Assembly: GCA_038087015.1 (NCBI GenBank)
Contig: JASBNA010000026.1
Span: forward strand, 62,001-126,000
Source: Cerrena zonata
Taxonomy: Eukaryota; Basidiomycota; Agaricomycetes; Polyporales; Cerrenaceae
DNA: 64,000 nucleotides
Direction of reading: 5' to 3'
Positions 12,264 through 23,726 of the stretch are shown piece by piece (the stretch's first letter is position 1; every line of letters starts with the position of its first letter). The notes below the pieces were generated by a model. The model saw only the letters and a list, made by a program, of their open reading frames with translations, was not told the origin of the DNA and did no database searches. Both the position numbers and the translations under genes were made by a program.

Positions 12264-13598
12264 TTGGAGTCAAGCTACAATCAGCTTGAAGCTGTCCTAT
12301 CTGTGATTTCGAACGGAAGAGATACTGCGGCGTGCCTACTGCCCGCCCAATACCCCGAGCTTTGTGTAGATGTGTGGACAGGCTATTGGTTTATATCCCA
12401 TCCTTCCGCTTTCCACAGACCCATAGCTCTATCTTTATGGAAACCCCCAGTACTCCGGTACCTCGCTGGGATCGTCTCCGCAATGCTTGGCGATCTTGTA
12501 TAGGATCGAGTCGATCCCTCTCTACAACGGAACATGCTCTCCTACACTCTGTTCACGTCTTGCGACAGGACAGCCGTATCGACGTTGAGGATATTAGGAA
12601 TACGAGAAATATAGCCGTTACCAGTCGGTAGGGCTCTGATCACAATTTCTAAACGGACATCACCTAATCGTTCTCAACCGTTGTTCTGTCTTTCTAGAAA
12701 TGTTGCGAATCCTTCGGGTGATGGTGTATCTCGAATGCCAGAGCCTTCGACAGACGGACACGGAAATGATGTCGAGCTCGGGACCTCGAATCGCTCGGCG
12801 GTGACCAAACGTCACGATGCGCTTTGCATCGCGGAGACAGAGCTGACGGCCGTTAGATCTTTGACTTTGGTAATCAGACACGCGTGTCAGGCTCCTCGGT
12901 GATTTAGCAAGTGAGACTGCAGTTCATGGCAGGTACGCACTGTCCGTGTTCAACTCTAGCATCAATAGCACTAATCTTGTATTAACCCAGGCGAACTAAG
13001 GGGTGCGTATACCGTGACATACTGGAGGCAGAGACAAAGACGACTGGAGATAGGTGAATTTTACCCTTTCCCTCGTACTTGAGTCTGCCTATTGAGTTCT
13101 ATTTAGTGTTTATCGATGGTCTAGGATACAGGACGACACATACTTTCCACACACGCCCATAGAGGTCTGTAAAATCATCATTAGTTACATAGACGGCATT
13201 TCTAGCGACGATTACAGACTTAGTACCCTCGCGTGTTTTGCCCGTATTTGTCGAGCATAGGTACCTCGAGCATAAATGCATATCTTTTTAGGATCTCCGT
13301 CTCTAGTACAACAGATACGTCAGTGTTCAGTACGCTCTACGGCGGACACCGTTCTTGGTGAAGTACCTCAGTTTATTTATTGCAGATTATTCCAATCTGC
13401 CGTGACCAACAAATTTGCTCACTTCGTACTACATGCGTAACTTGGAAGAATGCGGTATATCGGTTCTGGACTTGAAGACGGCACATCCATCCCTCTTTAG
13501 GTTCCCGTCGTCTGCCACTTCGTTACGGTTGTTGGTACTCGATGATTGCGAAATCGAAAACACAAATCAACTACGCCGGTTCCTCATGTCTTGAAAGT
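12264..13598 (+). pseudogene. F-box protein, tandem copy C (decayed, truncated)
   Basis: Third copy of the F-box gene. The N-terminal exon equivalent lies near 12700-12900, and the GGAGATAG/GT splice junction seen in copies A and B recurs at 13030-13037. The F-box exon from about 13128 reads PIEVCKIIISYI and then ACFARICRA, but has stops at 13258-13260 (TAG where A and B encode Trp) and 13273-13275 (TAA where they encode Gln). Further on the register slips. Homology stops abruptly near 13598, about where copies A and B read CRFLTSFRS, so the last third and final exon are missing. Clearly a pseudogene. Confidence 0.75.
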
Positions 13599-14605
13599 AA
13601 GAGGTGTACGTACCACCCAGTTTTCGACAACCCGCGAGAAGACAGAACATCGGTAATGTCGGTCGTAAGGTAGTAAAGTTTCGGTGGCGCCTAGAATATG
13701 AAGCCGGCGGTGAACATAGTATACTTGAAAAAGAGCGAGTTATACCATGGTTGAGGATGGTATACCGGAGTATGATTCGCTAGGTTGTTCGAAACGCGGG
13801 CGGAACGAAAGGGCAGTAATAGACAACATGGAACATGTCGGTCTGTATTGCTGGAAAGACAAGGAAGTGGGGATCGGTGAAGGTGAAGACGGAACGATGA
13901 AGAGTGACTAGTGGCCGTTGACGATGAGCTGACGAAGGATGGTGTGCTTGAGGTAATGGGTTGTGATACTTGTAAGCTTGGTTGTTGGGCTTTGTCGAAG
14001 AGGGCAAAGCGAATGGATGTGAAATGGGAAGCAGGTAGTCCGTAAGTAACGCCCGGCTTAAGGATACAAAGGCTATGCCATATAACGTTTTCGACGCGGA
14101 GGCTCGAAGCCTAAAGTTTCGATCTTCTGAATCTATAGGCTATATTCGCTCGTTAGGCAATGATTGAGGGATTTGAAACGGGGGACTCACTTCTGAAATG
14201 GTGCTTTGGTCGTTATACGCGTGCACACAATGTTAGTAGATGGGGACATTAGAACACATGAGTCAGTGGAAGACAAATCGCCCAGTGTGAAGAGAGCACG
14301 CTTTCTGTCATCAGTTACTATTACGCCTCTTTCGACGTGAAATCGAGAGTCGGAGCCACGTGTTTACGAAGTTTGTCGAGATCTCAACGTTCGAAGCTGG
14401 AGGGAACGAGGCCGATCGGAGATCAAACAGCACGCAGAGGCAAGGGTGATGAGTCAAGAAAAGCGTAAATTATATGTAAACCCGAAAGATATATACAGCG
14501 AAGCGAAACGCGGCGAGGCGGTTAGGTTATATGCGGTGTGGAGGATGGGGTGTGTATAGACAAGCGGGCAGCGATATATGACGAAGGTGGGATGGTTTGG
14601 GGGGA
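13599..14605. other. Stretch without recognisable gene
   Basis: No supported open frames. The right part is the 3' flank of the minus-strand dynein light chain gene. Confidence 0.5.
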
Positions 14606-15023
14606 TTACGACTTCCAGATGAGGATGGCTAGGGAGCCGATATAGAAGTAGATGAAGTGTTTGGTTTCTGTAGAGCGAGTTGGGTTGGTTAGTACGTGAA
14701 AAGACGCGTCGTATTTGGATAGAAAGGACAAGTCGGAAAGGGAGAGACGTACCGTGAGTGACATAAGAACCAAAGTTCTTTCCGACGACGACATGCCAGG
14801 TAGGACCGTGGCGTTTGTCAAACTCCTTCTTGATCTGAGCAGCAATATCCTTTTCGATATTGTACTTTTCCAAAGCGGCAGAGGCGACATCGACGGCTTC
14901 TTGTTGGAGCTCGTCGCTCATGTCGACGTTTTTAACGACGGCTTTGGGGGTGCCCGAGCCGTTGTTAGAGACGGCGCTGGTCTCTGTGGATGATGAGGTT
15001 GGTGCGTCGACTTTGTCCGACAT
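14606..15023 (-). CDS. Dynein light chain LC8 (DYNLL-type)
   Basis: LC8-family dynein light chain, a small dimeric hub protein of the cytoplasmic dynein motor that binds short linear motifs in the dynein intermediate chain and many other partners. Two exons on the minus strand, 15023-14753 and 14667-14606, joined across an 85-bp intron with GTACGT donor and CTACAG acceptor; the split codon restores Glu in VTHE. The product is 110 residues. Diagnostic features are [31 protein letters not shown] and the C-terminal sheet [19 protein letters not shown]8 is normally about 89-94 residues; this one has about 20 extra N-terminal residues rich in Ser/Thr/Asn before the conserved NVDM. Start chosen at the Met beginning MSDKVD; an in-frame upstream Met at 15173 would add an unlikely 50 residues. 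No disruption seen. The only clear housekeeping gene in the window. Confidence 0.93.
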
Positions 15024-17089
15024 GGTGAAGGATGGGTAGATCTGGGTGTGGAAAGAGAGGTAAGTTGGGACGGAGACTAGGAAAAGAAAGGAATATATAC
15101 TTTTGTGAACCGGGCAAGCCTCACGAAAGCAATGAGGAAAGAGGTCTGCAACGACGGCCACCTCGTCCAGCAACCAACGCGCGCATTCGGCCTAATCCGA
15201 GCAACGACACGTGCCCCCGATCAGCGACCTCTGATTGGCTGTCGAGGTGATTGTCATTCTCGTTCACCGCTAATCGTTTTCGAGCTGTGCTGCTTGCGGA
15301 CATCCGTACATCGTGTACGATATCCTTCGAGAAGCCTGCCTTCAATCTGCACAGGTTGCTTTATAACATGCCGCATACGTCCAACATTGCGCTGCTTGAA
15401 TGCCTCTCTCGCATTCCTCTGTCCTCACCCATGTGTCTTTCACCTGGTTTACTACTCTCGTCGTACATAATATCGTCCTCTAGACCCAAGGGGGCGCTCT
15501 CCATCGTGCTCTTTTAATCCCGTCTGCCGTCTCGAGCCCACTGCGTTCCCGGATAGGACACCACACGTGTAAAGCACGCACTGCTCGATGGCCCGATCGG
15601 TGAGAGCATCCTCTGTCTTGACCCTTTTCGAAGTCGGCTACCATATGCTCAATATCCTGAACTTCTTCGAAGCTCCTTACATCTGCTCATCTTTTCCATT
15701 AGTAGATTAAATGACCGTCCCCTTGGGTCATGTTGTCCTTTTCGAATGGGGGACATGCACTTTTTCCGAGGTTATCTCTTTGCGACGGTCCCGCGCGCAA
15801 CATCATTGTACCTTGATGTCGAAGCTTCAAGAGGTCTTCCGGTCCATGGTTGTCGAGTTGATGTTGTATTATGGGTGCTTATATTCATTGTATAAGGTGC
15901 GTTTCTGATCTCGCTTGATGTCTCAATACCAACTCTAAATCTAAAGGGGATCGTTCTCACGTAGCTCTTGGCATCTAAATCCCCCCTTCTTTTCTCATCC
16001 TACGTGCACCGCATGTCTTTTCTAACCGACGATTTGGAAAACGGCGGATAGCCAAAGTTCGATCTCTCACACACGCTCCTTTTCGGTGGGAGGCCCAATG
16101 CACGTAACCCGTCGAAGCCTGAACACCTTTGTGAACTACATGGAGCCCTTGAACAACTAGCTTGAATGTATTTTATCCCTCTTTGGAATTCGGCGGTGTC
16201 AATCTTAGCTCCTATGCTTGTTTATGCCATCTTCTTGATTTGTACTGTTAGACTCACGTCCTGCGCCTCATACTCGTTCTTCGGGAAAGTCGCCAGTACA
16301 AGATTTCCTCGTTGCGATAAGACCGGCGGACCACTTTGGACGGTCGTTACGCAAAACACGTCGATTAACGGGTATTGTCGCCATGTCTGCATCTCGGGGA
16401 ATAATAGGAGAATGTCATCGATATGTTCACTGCACGTCTCTCTTATACTAGTTTTTACTTGAATAATCCATTGCTCGTTCTAGGAAACCATGCTGTATGC
16501 GGCTGTGTACGGTGATCTAAATGTCTCCGCAATGCCCACTAATTTATTTTCTAAAGCCAACGACGTCATCGTGCAAATCAGGTCCCTATAAGGTTCCTCG
16601 TTCTCGAGTGCCCACCGATATTGGCGTTCTACTGACACGGCCGAATCGCGACGACATCGTTTTCTACTACTCAATCAACCTATGTATGACAATCTAATTC
16701 TACATCCTATGTTTTGCGCGTGTGTTTACTGAAACAATTAAGGGACGTCGGAACGAAACTGTTCACTTCTTGACTTGCTATCAATCACCAATGTCCGAAT
16801 TTGACTTCCAAAACAAAACGTGCTCGCTTTTCTGTTTCACCAACTGACTGGAATATACCTAGTTTTCTCCAACGATGTTGGTCGACACTGACTCCCTTCA
16901 ATGGAATCGAGACCACCCTAGAAAACCTTAATATAGTCGCCCTTGCTTCGTACGTGCCTCTTGTACTGAACGGCTCTTGAACGACCCGTCGTCCCAATTT
17001 CGACGTCAGTGCCTTCACCGTATGTTCCCATGCTGTGTGGTTGTCCATCGTCAAGACTAACTAGTCATATCCTCTAGCTTATCCGCGAT
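15024..17089. other. Upstream of LC8; coding-like open frames, no recognised gene
   Basis: Holds the LC8 promoter region (minus strand) and then unassigned DNA. A plus-strand frame open without ATG from about 15557 to 15898 (over 110 codons) contains GYLFATVPRATSLYLDVEAS. Another, 16166-16462, contains the hydrophobic run VSILAPMLVYAIFLIC. These could be exons of decayed membrane-protein genes, but no splice model or family could be fixed. Confidence 0.35.
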
Positions 17090-17601
17090 GGTCTCAACCT
17101 TTGTTGCTTCTACTTCAGCCTCATGTACTACATACCCTGCAACTACATCGACATCGTCTGTCGGTACTACTTCCTCCGCTGCTCCCTCGGCCTCAGCGGC
17201 TTCCGAATCTTCCGGCTCCAGCATATCAGAGTCAGCTACCCTCTTCTAGCTCTTCTAGCTCTTCTAGCGCCAGCTCGATCATATATCCCCCAGCCAGAGC
17301 CTCCGATATAGATAGTATAACGCCGTTGGTGGAAACGAGCTGGATCTTCTCGACGCCGCGGACCTTTGAGTGGGTGCTGTTGGCTTGGCTTGCGGGCCAT
17401 CACGGTTAATTCCCTCAACAACTTCGAGGTCTCACCAGTAAAACTGTCAAACACCCACTCGCCTTCGGCCCAATCACACTCATCTATTGCACGACTAGAG
17501 TCCTCTAGATGAGCGTGATCATGACGAGGATAATACTGGTTATTATTTCTACGATGGTGGAGACAGTCGTGCGAGCCTGAGGGGTATGGCTGGCTCATCA
17601 C
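17090..17601 (-). CDS. Hypothetical protein, or antisense of a Ser-rich frame
   Basis: Minus-strand frame 17601-17236 encodes 121 residues with a plausible composition (HDCLHHRRNNNQYYPRHDHA, then DECDWAEGEWVFDSFTGETS) ending in an Arg/Ala-rich tail. On the opposite strand a frame from ATG 17090 is Ser/Thr/Ala-rich, reaches a tandem CTCTTCTAG repeat at about 17241-17271 and stops there. A shifted frame continues as poly-Ser to 17409. The repeat gives both strands low-complexity peptides, so neither call is secure. No family recognised. Confidence 0.22.
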
Positions 17602-18080
17602 GATTCATTAGCAACGATATATATTATAAACTTAGGTTAATTCTTATGTCGCTGTACTACAACAAACAAACTCAATAGTACCTAACGACACAAATAATGA
17701 AACATCAAAGAGGGTAGTATGCAGCAATCACAGCCGGAAAAAAAGAGCTGGAAAGCGCATAGACATTCAGATTTAAGAATGTTGATCGCATCTAATAGGC
17801 GTTGAAGATACATGCTGACTGGAGCCCCGATGGCTTTGAGAACTCCTGCTGCTTCATTGAGTCGGTATTGAAGGAAGCCTGCCGCGTAATTCTTGTGTTT
17901 CATTATGTAGATGACCTAGTTTTCTTCCGCTGCATACTCTGAAATCCAATCATTGATTCATCTACCCGTTGTGTACGCGTTTTCTAGTTGCGGTGCGTGG
18001 GAGATTGTGTCCTATGTGTTCACCCCAATGTTCGCCTTCAACATTCAACACAACCGAAGCCCGCCCCTCTTCATGTAGTC
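17602..18080. other. Intergenic, upstream of the kinase-like gene
   Basis: No supported gene. Presumed promoter of the gene starting at 18081. Confidence 0.45.
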
Positions 18081-19151
18081 ATGGCTTCCACAATCAAAGT
18101 CACTGTCTTTGTGGTCAAAGAAGGCCAAATTTTCAAAAAGGTAATGCAGTATAATGTTCCTAGAGATGCTTCTGCTTCCGCTATTGTTGAGATGGTGTCA
18201 AATACGACGAGGGAGGGACAGCACGCGATTACTCTCTTGAAGGTACGTGGTTCCGCTCTCATACAGCTATTCTGCACTTCTAATTATTATATTAACCACA
18301 AAGCCAAATGTACATCTAAGTCCGCAAGGGTCTAAGAGCTTGAGGGAGCTTCTTGATGTACATGATGGAGACTTGGAAGCGTTCTGTCAGGTCATACCTG
18401 ATGACGAGAATCCTGTTTCTGATATCGTACAGGCTGCGACGACTTCAACTCGATCGCATCATGATGCAAGGAATACGGCCTTAATCGTTGACATTGAACC
18501 AGCTCGACCAGTCAGACGGGTACCGAGGAATACCGCGCCGCAAGAAGTACACAATGGAATAGAGGAACTCGAGAAAGGTGAGTAGACATTAATGTATTAA
18601 TGGAACCCCGAGTTTATCTGTGATATCTTCTAGCATTTGAACGGGTACGTTTAGAGAAAGACCGCCCCACACCATCCGTCAGTACGCAACCTCCCAAGTA
18701 TGCCCAGTTTCAACGCGGCCCAACCGCCATCTTCGACGGTCGTTACGCCGGGTCGTCTTTGAGGATGGCAGTACCGATTGAATTATACCACCCGGTTTTC
18801 GCTGCTTTCTTAGCCGATGCTTTCGACCAGAATCTGCAGCCTCCTGACGACATAATATGTCAGACTGCGAAGATCATGCACGTTACTTCGGAAATATCTA
18901 CTGCCGAACAACAACGACAGCGTGTAATACGCGAGTTTCTCGTCGACGTTCTCGGTCATGGTATCCAACAGATCGTCAACTTGAACAAAACTTCGCCCGA
19001 TCATTTTGCACCTCACATGTGTCGAATGGCTCCAGTTGGTATTGCGGCTCTGGCATTTTTTGAAGAGAAGCCCGAGTTAGGGTCGGGTGGAGAAGGCTCA
19101 GTGCAAGGTTCCTTTTCTTATCTTGAATATTGGGCCGACAAGCCTCAAGAG
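18081..19151 (+). pseudogene. N-terminal half of an agaric protein-kinase-type gene, cut by transposon P1
   Basis: Exons 18081-18242, 18304-18577 and 18634-19151 join in frame (318 codons), with introns of 61 and 56 bp. The third exon has the pattern that precedes the kinase domain in the large FunK1-like kinase families of basidiomycetes: PIELYHPVFAAFLADAF, then AEQQRQRVIREFLVDVLG, then FFEEKPELGSGGEGSVQGS and SYLEYWA. The N-terminal 54 residues (KVTVFVVKEGQIFKKVMQYN) could form a small ubiquitin-like header, which is speculative. A consensus donor GTATGT follows at 19152, but only 27 bases later the Plavaka terminus begins (19179). No kinase catalytic exons appear anywhere downstream in the window. 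Read as a gene truncated by insertion into its third intron, with the 3' part lost or carried beyond view. Confidence 0.55.
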
Positions 19152-19178
19152 GTATGTTTCTTCATGAGTTCCGTGTTA

Positions 19179-21246
19179 CATCAGCAAATGTGCAAATGCT
19201 TATATCAATCTTAGTGATCATATTGTCTTGGTCGGTATGCATAGTCTTAAGTGCACTGTCTTGGCTCCGTACCCTCTGTCTTACAAGCCTGTCATTATCT
19301 CGGTGTATCTTGAGATTTGTATGCATCTTAGCCGAATGAAATTCTCTTAGATCATTCTTGTCAAACATATCGTACATAATCTAGAATGCAATTTCATGGG
19401 CATGGTGGTCTATATATTTGTTTACATAAAATGCCTTGAAAGCATCTAAAGAATCGCTGTATTGTAGTTTCCGGGGGATTTTATCTTTACCTGCAACTCC
19501 GATCAAGTGCGCTCCGCGTAAAATGCAATCCAAGTGAATTACTGACATCATTCGCTCACCGTGTTCATCGAGATCGGGCTCGATAATCCACATACCCGTA
19601 TCCTCACATGGATCATCACTGATGGGTGAGAACCATGAGACCAGCGCGCATGGGAATTCAGTCCTGTCGAGTCTAAATTTGAAGAAAAGAAGGACACGGA
19701 CGGCATGAAGGCCACGGAATCCTGGGAGTTCTGTATCCTTCTCCAGAAATGCACAGTCGTACCGTGGTGGTCCTTTGCGCCATGATGCTACGGCACGGAT
19801 GCGTTCCCGATGCATACCACCAGCTCCCGAGAGGTCACTTGGAGCGTAGAATGTCGCCACAGCAGAAGGGTACATGAAAATGCGACGGGGAGCTTCCGGG
19901 CAGGTTTCCAATGCCACAGACATAGGGTCAACATCACCCTCAGAGACTTGATCAAAGAGAAAGCGTCGGATGAGGGATGGCAGTTGGGGAACACCTATGA
20001 AAGCGGCTAGTTCCTCAGTATTACGCGGGACACCACGACCTGCTGGACATTAATATAAAAAACCAATAGATTGGCAATTCAACCTACTAGCGCATTTTGC
20101 CAATTTTACTTCACCGAGAACACGCTCTCCCTCCACTATAGGGTCATCACTATCGTCAGTGGTCTTAGATTGTGATGGACTTGGCATGGGTAGGGTTGTT
20201 GTGTTGATCATATTGCGGCAAGTGAAATCGACACGGGCAGCCGCGAGCTTGTCAAGCCGTTGATTAGTAACAAGCATTTGTCCCAAGGCTTCAAATCGAC
20301 TAGACCGCCGCCATGGCTTCTTAACTGCAGCAATATGCTTCGATTCGGTAATCAAAGAACAGAGTCCATTAGGGGCACCAAACGAACGGATGAGCTGCTC
20401 GTAGTGTTTAAGGGAGTGCTGGCGTGGAAGAGAGATCCCACCGACACGGACACCAGTCTGTTCAAAGATAGTTCGTTCCTCATGGAAGTTAGCCAATGCT
20501 TGATGTATTTCCAATAACGTGTCTTCCGTTATGACTGATCGTCGTACGAGGTAACAGAAGTCCATGAAAGCGGACAGTGTTCGGGTCATTTGCGCAGGTA
20601 TATAACTAGCAATTGCTGGTAAATAAACCTACATACATAGAGTGAGAACGGAACATCAAGGCATTAATAGTATAGAGTATTAGTAGATACCTTCATTAAA
20701 GCCTTTGAATCATCGCCTGTCCATTGGTTGAACCCTCGGCCTTCGGGAAACCGCCTCAGACCAGGAAAGCTTGGCGCTGCTGAAATACTGAAAGCAGCAT
20801 TATCAAGACATAATGTTCAAGCTGACTCGGAACAAATAGGACTTACCGTCGATCAATATCAGCGAGGATTTGAGCCGCATGTGTGGGGCCATGTACCAAG
20901 TCGAGATATTCCTCCACCCATGTCACTAAATGGTCCTTGAACGTTCCCTTAATGACCTGATGTAGGAGATCGGGCGAGAGGAGTTCATGAATGTCAGCGC
21001 GAGGGAACGCAACAGTGAAGGGCTGACGAAGTTAAACCGTAATAAGTAATAACTCTGTAATTTTCCATATGTGTTGGTACTTACCACAACATCGCCTACA
21101 ATGCCATAATCATCCCATAATTCCTTCAAATTGAATGCCTCCAGTAGGGCATCTGTATGTTCATGAGAGCGACGAGTGACATCGGCGTTGTTGATATTAT
21201 CGAGATTGTCACTCCGTGCAGTGCATCTAAAGTTATCGATTGCCAA
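19179..21246 (-). mobile_element. Plavaka-type transposon P1, 5'-truncated
   Basis: C-terminal half of a Plavaka (CACTA-superfamily) transposase on the minus strand, from a splice acceptor near 21228 to the stop at 19381, in frames joined by short introns. Conserved blocks seen in order: LWDDYGIVGDVV, PRADIHELLSPDLLHQVIKG, TFKDHLVTWVEEYL, GLRRFPEGRGFNQWTGDDSK, LPRQHSLKHYEQLIRSFGAP, NGLC..ITESKHI, KKPWRRSSRFEALGQMLVTN, QRLDKLAAARVDF, and the C-terminal FYAPSDLSGAGGMHRERIRA block. No stops inside these blocks. The N-terminal part (zinc finger and first catalytic blocks) is missing; LTR-like DNA starts within about 50 bp. The terminal motif CATCAGCAAATG lies at 19179, 203 bp from the end of the transposase frame. 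Confidence 0.78.
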
Positions 21247-21277
21247 TGAGCTTGCTACGAGATTACGGATGGTATTT

Positions 21278-21480
21278 GTTATGAGTGTTGTTCTTTCTCT
21301 CCCAGGGAGATCCTAGGGAGACCCTAGGGTTGGGCGCCTAGCATTATTACCGGTCGGGATCTGGGGCAGAGTAGGCCTCCTGCCTTTTATGGTATGTAGT
21401 TCCCACAGGGGGGTGAGTTTAGGGCAGGGCCCCTGGTCACATGGCTATATAAGTCTCCATAGTGAGCACCCTCTAGTATT
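21278..21480. mobile_element. Possible LTR fragment
   Basis: Begins TGTTATGAG, is G/C-rich with repeated CTAGGGA/CCTAGGG words, and holds a TATA-like GGCTATATAAG at about 21441 followed by a likely transcription start region, as in LTR promoters. No internal retrotransposon genes and no second copy are visible, so a truncated or solo LTR is only a suggestion. It marks the point where P1's 5' half is lost. Confidence 0.3.
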
Positions 21481-22599
21481 TGGAAAAACACTTTTCTCAA
21501 TGGCAATGTTTGCATTCTGAATGATATGTTGCAGCACAATTTACCATCCACTGTGTATCCTCCCCATTCATATAAGTCTCAAAGTGGTCCCCCACTAGTA
21601 ACATCTGCTCCTCAAGGTCTCAAATCATGTCCATCAATTATCTATGCTTTCTAGAACATATTTTACAAATCACCCTCTCCCTTACTGTATTTTCAGATGT
21701 CCCCATCTCACCCTATCCTACCATCTAGGAGCACTTTCCAAATTAGGATGTTTGCAACCACAAAACCATGCACAGAATGCTCCTAGAACATCTGGTGACC
21801 CCTCATATAGAGGAGTGTAAGATACAGTCATCCAAATTAGGCAAGCCCTCATCCTCCTATTATGTCTCACTCAATGACACTGCCTCTGAGTCAGCCTCCA
21901 AACCACCCCCACTTCACATCGTCATTCAACTGTGTCTCAATTTAAACCCTTATTGCATTGAAGATGACATGAAGCAGGGCCGGCACACAACGTCAAATGT
22001 CTGATTAGCTAATAGGCTCACATGCCCCAATTTAGGAAGAGAGCTCATGCATATCTGTGGGTATCATTCCTTGGTGCTTTTCTCACACTCACACTGATTC
22101 CTATTTTGCAGACTCCCCCCCACACAAAGAGAGTTCCTTGGTGAATGGCCAGAATTTCTTCTCTTTGCACAAGATCATCCTGTTCTATCTGTGGAGACAA
22201 CAAAGCTCTGTGCTCACACTCACACTGAGATGCTTCCAGCCAGGATTGCAAGTCTAGCAAATAAGGAAACTGGATGGCATTTCAGTGCTAAGAATGGGAA
22301 AGCTGAGCAGATTGAGGCCTTTTCAGTTTCTGAGATGGCTCACATGCTCAAAGTCAAGGCCCCCCCCTTTCATGCTGCTTCAGAGTGATCGCCCTCATAT
22401 GCACAGGTGTTTACAAGATCTCAGCCTTGCAGGTATCAACTCCGGTTTCTAACTCTGGTGAGTGGGATGAGGAAGATGAGTACTGGGAAGCATTCAACTT
22501 GGATGAGGGAGAGGATGTGTCAGAGGCTCGACCCTCAAAACAATCTTGGCATGCTGGTGATTGCTATATTGCATTACTATGAATTGTGAGGGCTATTAT
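21481..22599. other. Probable 5' part of the DUF6589 gene, unresolved
   Basis: Plus-strand open frames of 60-80 codons (21768-22004, 22385-22582, the latter with the acidic EWDEEDEYWEAFNLDEGED) lead into the recognisable DUF6589 region. CT-rich words resembling introns occur between them. A complete exon model could not be built. Repeated CACACTCACACTGA words occur near 22085 and 22212. Confidence 0.3.
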
Positions 22600-23708
22600 T
22601 ATTAGTTACATTGTCATGCTTTCTGACAAAGAACTCTGATCACAAACAAGTTGTTATCATGCCCCTCTTACTCCAAAGTACAAATCATCAATGCAACACC
22701 CTTTCACCCATAATGGGACTATTTCTACATTCAACATCTGCACCTGAGCTTGTTGTCAAAGTTTTGGCACACTCTGGCTTTTGCATATCTGTGCCAGCAA
22801 TTCACACAATGGTTGATTCATGTCAACTACCTCCATTGAACGTCTTCATACTCTGACTTCTATGCTACTAGCGGCTTTTGCATGGGACAACTTTGACCTT
22901 GTTGACCTGAAGTCATGGGTTACAACAATGGAAAAGGCCTTACGACATGGAACTTCTGCTCTCATGTTTTCCACTTACTCACAGAGTCACACCTGACAAC
23001 CTAAAATGTGCTAGGCAACTCTGGGATACAGACCCATGTAATCCAAATTGCCCTCCTCTACAGCGATGCCCTCCACAAACATGGCTCAACTGCATTTCCC
23101 ATGTCCCCAACCAATGCTGCCGATGCAGAATCAGATACCCCTCCCTCGCAGCATTGGGTTATAGCATGGCACTTCTGCAACACCCTTGTCGATTGCATTC
23201 CTGAGTTTGCCCATTTTTGGCAGCTTCTTGGGAAGCCCAGAAATGGTTATGCAGATCCCAATAAAGAAGACAACACAATATACCATGTTGAGCCATGGAT
23301 ATCAACTCATCCACTAATGATGGTCAGGCCCAAATCAATTATCATAGAGAATGTCTTCTCCCAGGCTTGTATTGGCGACCCAACTGACTCACCTGGTGTG
23401 GAAGATATACGCAAACATGTTGTCCTTGTTCATGGAGACCTGGGTACTGGGGAGCATATCCTTGTAGTCAAGGATTCATGTGTGATTGAGAGCAAGCCAT
23501 GCCATCGCTTTCAGATGGTTGTATTTGTTCTCGGTCTTTTCCATCTACTTATGGCATGTGCTGATGCCATATGGAAGATGTATATTGAACCACAAGAGCT
23601 TCATGACCGGTAAAATTTGACCTCACAACTCAGGCCATCTTGGTTCCAAACCTGGATTCTGTCTTGTTCATGAGCTTGTATATCAATGTGCCATGGCCCA
23701 CCACACAG
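22600..23708 (+). pseudogene. DUF6589 gene, left part (split by transposon P3)
   Basis: Product family DUF6589, of unknown function, multi-copy in agaricomycetes. Shifting plus-strand frames carry its landmarks in order: GLFLHSTSAPELVVKVLAHS near 22715-22775, then LAAFAWDNFDLVDLKSWVTT near 22870-22930, VTPDNLKCARQLW near 22990, the clean 201-residue frame 23008-23613 with HVVLVHGDLGTGEHILVVKD and FQMVVFVLGLFHLLMACAD, and finally LGSKPGFCLVHELVYQ just before 23690. The reading frame changes several times, so the gene is decayed or has unresolved introns. At 23709 it is cut by the left end of Plavaka element P3. The matching right part resumes at 35308. Confidence 0.68.
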
Positions 23709-23726
23709 CATCAGCAAAACTACATG

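Noticed and set aside
21278..23700. Full-length LTR retrotransposon
   Set aside because: No gag, protease, reverse transcriptase or integrase motifs and no second LTR; the following DNA is DUF6589 coding.
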